From Erythrobacter neustonensis (lineage in GTDB: Bacteria > Pseudomonadota > Alphaproteobacteria > Sphingomonadales > Sphingomonadaceae), in assembly GCF_001663175.1 (NCBI RefSeq), contig NZ_CP016033.1, forward strand, positions 248,001-312,000: a stretch of 64,000 bases of DNA. Reading direction: 5' to 3'. Below the pieces are notes generated by a model. It was not told where the DNA came from. It worked only from the letters and a program-made list of their open reading frames with translations, and did no database searches. Positions within the stretch are counted from its first letter, which is position 1. Each line of letters opens with the position of its first letter. The position numbers were made by a program, and so were the translations under genes. Of the stretch, positions 57,679 to 64,000 are shown in pieces.

Positions 57679-59243
57679 GCCGCCTCCACCCGAAGCGCCG
57701 CGCTGCCATCGGTGACGAACAGCGTGGCAATTGCTGCGAGCACGAAACTCACCGCGGCGATGACGAAGGCATAGATCGCCTCCCCGCCGAACAGGTTGGT
57801 AACAAGAAACCCCAGCAGCGTCGCTGCGAGCAACTGCGGCACGACGATGAAGATGTTGAACACGCCCATGTAGATGCCCATTTTTTCGGCCGGAACACAG
57901 CCGGCAAGAATGGCGTAGGGCATCGACACGATCGACGCCCAGGCGATGCCGATCCCGATCTGCGGGATCCAGAGCAGCGCCGGATCGCGCACCAACAGCA
58001 TCGCGGCAAAGCCCGCCGCGCCCACCGCCAGGTTGATCGCGTGAAGCCGGGTGCGGTCGATCTTCGCAGCGATCATCACGAAACCCAGCGCGGCGGCAGC
58101 GGCAAGGCCGTTGCGCACCGATCCCATCAGGCTCCACCAGTCGGCTCCGTCCTGATAGGCGGCACTGGCCGCATCGCTCGCGCCGAAATGATAGGCCGCG
58201 ACGCCGGGCGTGCCGTAGATCCACAGCGCGAACATCGCGAACCAGCTGAAGAACTGCACCACCGCCAGTTGGCGCATGGTGCGCGGCATCGCGAAAAGAT
58301 CGGTGACGACCTCCATGAAACCGCTGCTTTCGCGGTTCTGGCTGCGCAACACGCCTGCGATCAGCTGGATCAACCCGAACCCGCCGACCAGCGCGGCCAG
58401 CACGTAAAGCTCCTGCGCGACCTCTATCTCGCCAAGAAAGGCGGGGCGATTGTCCGAACGCGCGGCGAAGACGAGCGCCGCCACGACCAAACCGGCGATC
58501 ACCCAGGCCACGCCGCCGCGCGCAAATTGCGCCGCGCTGCGCATTGCCGTGCCTTGCGCGCGTCGGCGATCCTCGCCGCGGGCAGCAGCAAAATTCGCCA
58601 GCTCCTCCGGAGAATATTCGCGGGTGGTCACCACGGTCCACACCACTGCAGCGAGCAATGCCGCACCGCCGATATAGAATGCCCAGTGGACGGTTTCGGG
58701 AATCTGCCCTTCGGGCGCGACGTTGCTGAGCCCCAGCCAGTTGGTCATCACCCACGGCAGCGCACCCGCGATCACCGCGCCTGCGCCGATGAAAAAGCTC
58801 TGCATCGCATAGCCCATCGTGCGCTGCCGGTCGGGCAGGTTGTCCCCGACAAAGGCGCGGAACGGCTCCATCGTGATATTGAGCGAGGCGTCCATCACCC
58901 ACAGCAGGCCCGCCGCGACCCACAGCACCGGCGCGTTGGGCATCATGAACAGCGCGAGCGTCGCCAGCAGCGCGCCGATCAGGAAATAGGGCCGCCGCCG
59001 GCCCCAGCGCGGGCTCCAGGTCTTGTCCGACAGATGGCCGATGATCGGCTGGACGATCAGCCCTGTCATCGGCGCGGCGATCCACAGGATCGCAAGGCTG
59101 CCGACATCGGCGCCCAGCGTCTGGAAGATGCGGCTGACATTGCCGTTCTGGAGTTCGAAACCGATCTGGATGCCGAGGAAGCCGAAGCTCATGTTCCAGA
59201 TCTGCGCGGCATTGAGCGCGGGCTTGTGGCCGGCTTGGGTCAT
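57675..59243 (-). CDS. MFS sugar transporter (maltose/maltodextrin-type, SucP/GPH-like)
   Basis: 522 residues, twelve membrane segments. Opening features NMSFGFLGIQIGFELQNGNVSRIFQTLG (part: MSFGFLGIQIGFELQN) and PIIGHLSDKTWSPRWGRRRPYF are typical of the MFS branch found with starch enzymes in Sphingomonadales and Alteromonadales. An insert between helices 6 and 7 is present. It should import maltose or short maltodextrins through the inner membrane. It is first in the minus-strand operon with GH13 and GH97 genes, divergent from the second enzyme operon. Confidence 0.9.
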   Translation of the reverse strand: MTQAGHKPALNAAQIWNMSFGFLGIQIGFELQNGNVSRIFQTLGADVGSLAILWIAAPMTGLIVQPIIGHLSDKTWSPRWGRRRPYFLIGALLATLALFMMPNAPVLWVAAGLLWVMDASLNITMEPFRAFVGDNLPDRQRTMGYAMQSFFIGAGAVIAGALPWVMTNWLGLSNVAPEGQIPETVHWAFYIGGAALLAAVVWTVVTTREYSPEELANFAAARGEDRRRAQGTAMRSAAQFARGGVAWVIAGLVVAALVFAARSDNRPAFLGEIEVAQELYVLAALVGGFGLIQLIAGVLRSQNRESSGFMEVVTDLFAMPRTMRQLAVVQFFSWFAMFALWIYGTPGVAAYHFGASDAASAAYQDGADWWSLMGSVRNGLAAAAALGFVMIAAKIDRTRLHAINLAVGAAGFAAMLLVRDPALLWIPQIGIGIAWASIVSMPYAILAGCVPAEKMGIYMGVFNIFIVVPQLLAATLLGFLVTNLFGGEAIYAFVIAAVSFVLAAIATLFVTDGSAALRVEAA

Positions 59244-59377
59244 TCAGCGTATATCCCTCTCCCGCCGCGCGCGGCCCGATCAAGGACGCGTGGTGCGGCC
59301 CGCAGCATTGCCCGTGCCGGCCGGCTCTGGTGTCCGGTCAGGTCATCGGGGCTGCTTCCCCGCAGTCTCGGATGCTC

Positions 59378-59391
59378 TGCAAAAATTTGCA
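59378..59391. promoter_or_regulatory. Candidate LacI-family operator (TGCAAA-AA-TTTGCA)
   Basis: A perfect palindrome with arms TGCAAA/TTTGCA and 2-bp centre lies in the 318-bp divergent region between the MFS and amylase operons. TTGCAAG...TTGTGCAA follows at once, and another TTTGCAAA palindrome stands at 59511-59518. Repeated TTGCAA elements are usual for LacI-type sugar repressors, and a LacI gene ends this locus. The rest of the gap holds a CGGGG/CCCCG hairpin and no gene. Confidence 0.55.
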
Positions 59392-59561
59392 AGAAACATT
59401 GTGCAACCGTGTCGGAAAAATCAGCAATATAGTTTCTGCGCGCCATTATTCGCCTTCCATTTCATGGTGTTGCGTGATGGTTTTGATGTCACCCGGGCCG
59501 CTCACAAGGATTTGCAAAATTTTTCCCAAGCTGTCACAACCGACGCTGAGGGAGAAGGGTC

Positions 59562-61426
59562 ATGACACGAATCTTCGTGCGGATTGCGGCTGTGCTGTGC
59601 GCGGGCACCGCGATTTCGGGATGTGCAGCTTTTGCCGGTGAAACCATCGCCGCAAACCGCGTTGCCGCCGCTGCCACTGCGCCAGTCCCGGCGATCAGCG
59701 AGCGCGGGCTGGAAGACGAAATCATCTATTTCGTGCTGCCCGACCGCTTCGAGAATGGAGACCCGCGGAACGATCGCGGCGGCATCACGGGCGGCCCGCT
59801 CCAGCATGGCTTTGATCCCGCGCACAAGGGCTTCTACCACGGCGGGGACCTGAAGGGTTTGACCAGCCGGCTCGATTACATCCAGGGCATGGGCGTGACC
59901 GCGATCTGGTTTGCGCCGATCTTCAAGAACAAGCCGGTGCAGGGCCGTCCGGGTGAGGAAAGCGCCGGCTATCACGGTTACTGGGTGACCGATTTCACCC
60001 GCGTCGATCCGCATTTCGGCACCAATGCCGAATTCAAGGCCTTCGTCGACGCCGCCCACGCGCGCGGGATGAAGGTCTATATGGACATCATCACTAACCA
60101 CACCGCCGACGTGATCGATTACCGCGAGGGCGAATATACCTATCGCAGCAAGGGCGAATATCCCTTCTCGCGCCGCGGCGGAGCTGAAGGCGCGCCGATC
60201 AACGAAGGCTTTGCGGGCGACGACAATCCCGATCCTGCCAACTGGGCGCGGCTCAACGATCCCAACTTCGCCTATACGCCCTTCGTGCGCGAGGCGGAGA
60301 AGAGCGTGAAGGTGCCCGCATGGCTTAATGACGTCACGCTCTATCACAACCGCGGGGATTCGCACTGGGTGGGCGAAAGCGCGGTCTATGGCGATTTCGT
60401 CGGGTTGGACGATCTCGCCACCGAAAACCCGCGCGTGGTGTCGGGCATGATCGACATCTTCGGCCAGTGGATCGACGATTACGGGATCGACGGGTTCCGG
60501 ATCGACACCGCCAAGCACGTGAACCCCGAGTTCTGGCAGGCCTTCGTGCCCGCGATGCTTACCCGCGCAAAGGCGAAGGGGATCGATCACTTCCATATCT
60601 TCGGCGAGATCGCTTATGAGGAACCCACCGCCACGCTGGCTGCGCAGGTGATGGCGCAAAGCCGTCTACCCTATGCGCTCGACATGGGCTTTGCCAAGGC
60701 GGCGCAGATGGTCGCCAGCGGCAAGGCGAGCCCGCGACTGATGGCCGAATTTCTTGGCCAGGACGCGATCTATCCCGGCGGCGCCAAAACCGCGCTGGGT
60801 CTGCCGACCTTCCTCGGCAACCACGATTTCGGTCGCTTTGCGATGTTCGTGCGCGAGATGAGCGGGTCGGACGATCCCGCTACGCTGCTCGCCCGCGCCC
60901 GGTTGGGACATGCGATGATGTTCCTGCTGCGCGGGGTGCCGACGGTCTATTACGGGGACGAACAGGGCTTCATTTCCGACGGCAACGACCAGCTGGCGCG
61001 CGAGGATATGATGCCGAGCAAGGTTGCCGCCTATAACGACAACCGCCTGATCGGCACTGTCGCAACCACCGCGCAGAGCAATTTCGACACCGCGCACCCG
61101 CTCTACCGCCAGATCGGCGAACTTGCAGCCGCGCGCACCGCCAGCCCGGCGCTGCGCCGCGGTTTGAGCACCGTGCGCGCGTTCGAGGAAGCCGCGCCCG
61201 GACTGCTTGCCGTCGAACGGCACGACCCGGCGAGCGGACAGCGCGTTCTTGCGGTGTTCAACACCGGCCCCGCCCCACTTTCGCAAAGCATCGAGGTCAG
61301 CTACGCCGCGCGCGGTGTTGCGCCGCTGGTCGGACAATGCCCTGCCGCGCTCGCTGCGCCCGGCGCGGTCAGGATCAGCCTGCCCGCCTTCGGCTTTGCT
61401 GCCTGCATTCTGGAGACCGAAGACTA

Positions 61427-61427
<1 letters not shown>
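59562..61427 (+). CDS. Lipoprotein GH13 alpha-amylase/cyclomaltodextrinase-type enzyme
   Basis: 621 residues. Lipobox in AISGCAAF (cysteine 21) suggests membrane anchoring. GH13 regions: VYMDIITNHTADVID, YGIDGFRIDTAKHVN (nucleophile Asp), FHIFGEIAYEEPT (acid Glu), TFLGNHDFGRFA. A long N-terminal part with the ISERGLEDEIIYFVLPDRFENGDPR phrase (part: IIYFVLPDRFENGDPR) is typical of bacterial periplasmic or outer-membrane amylases in sphingomonads. ATG with GGGAGAAGGG upstream. It heads the plus-strand arm, and its stop overlaps the next start. Confidence 0.92.

Positions 61428-64000
<2,573 letters not shown>

Overview
The window is GC-rich, gene-dense DNA from an aerobic anoxygenic phototrophic alphaproteobacterium, most likely a member of the Erythrobacteraceae (Sphingomonadales). 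Three things point there. It carries a complete photosynthesis gene cluster with the arrangement bchIDO / crtCDF-bchCXYZ-pufBALM / bchP-G / ppsR-ppaA / bchFNBHLM-lhaA-puhABC-acsF-puhE-hemA. Its puf operon has no pufC and no pufQ. It uses the oxygen-dependent cyclase AcsF, with no bchE in view. The lineage is inferred from gene order and protein character, not from a marker gene.

Left flank (1-8.7 kb): the tail of a TonB-dependent receptor, a SAM methyltransferase, an OmpR-type regulator with a degenerate receiver, an SDR oxidoreductase next to an acyl-CoA dehydrogenase, ferredoxin-NADP reductase, and a ferric-iron ABC transporter. The transporter's binding lipoprotein follows a Fur-box-like palindrome, and its permease gene diverges from the ATPase gene.

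Photosynthesis cluster (8.8-49.2 kb): bchIDO encodes two Mg-chelatase subunits and a putative hydrolase. It is followed by three genes that are not standard photosynthesis genes: a 54-residue membrane protein, an APH-like kinase and a lipocalin/CrtC-like protein. These face crtC. crtD-crtC and crtF-bchCXYZ-pufBALM diverge around a perfect PpsR site, and bchC has two perfect PpsR sites 8 bp apart. A strong terminator closes pufM. The minus-strand block bchG-pucC-like-bchP-tspO-small membrane gene follows, then the regulators ppsR and ppaA. From a PpsR-controlled promoter upstream of bchF, a tightly overlapping run of 15 plus-strand genes, about 15.6 kb long, leads to hemA and ends in a terminator. 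Together the window encodes most of the route from 5-aminolevulinate synthesis and protoporphyrin to bacteriochlorophyll a (Mg chelatase, BchM, AcsF, the dark-operative reductase BchLNB, the chlorin reductase BchXYZ, BchF, BchC, BchG, BchP), late spirilloxanthin-type carotenoid steps (CrtC, CrtD, CrtF), LH1 and the reaction centre, assembly factors and redox/light regulators. Early carotenoid genes (crtE, crtB, crtI), bchJ/bciA and pufC are not in the window.

Right flank (49.4-64 kb): a beta-lactamase-fold serine hydrolase, an outer-membrane beta-barrel protein, an ECF sigma / anti-sigma pair, and a starch/maltodextrin locus. That locus has GH97, GH13 and an MFS transporter on one strand, diverging from two GH13 enzymes and a LacI-family regulator truncated by the window end. 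TTGCAA-type palindromes lie between the two arms.

Points of most interest: the unexplained three-gene insertion downstream of bchO, crtC with no usual start codon near its conserved N-terminus, a PpsR with a single cysteine, paired PpsR operators with conserved 8-bp spacing, a short leader reading frame coupled to crtF, and tiny reading frames or unnamed proteins inside the puh superoperon.
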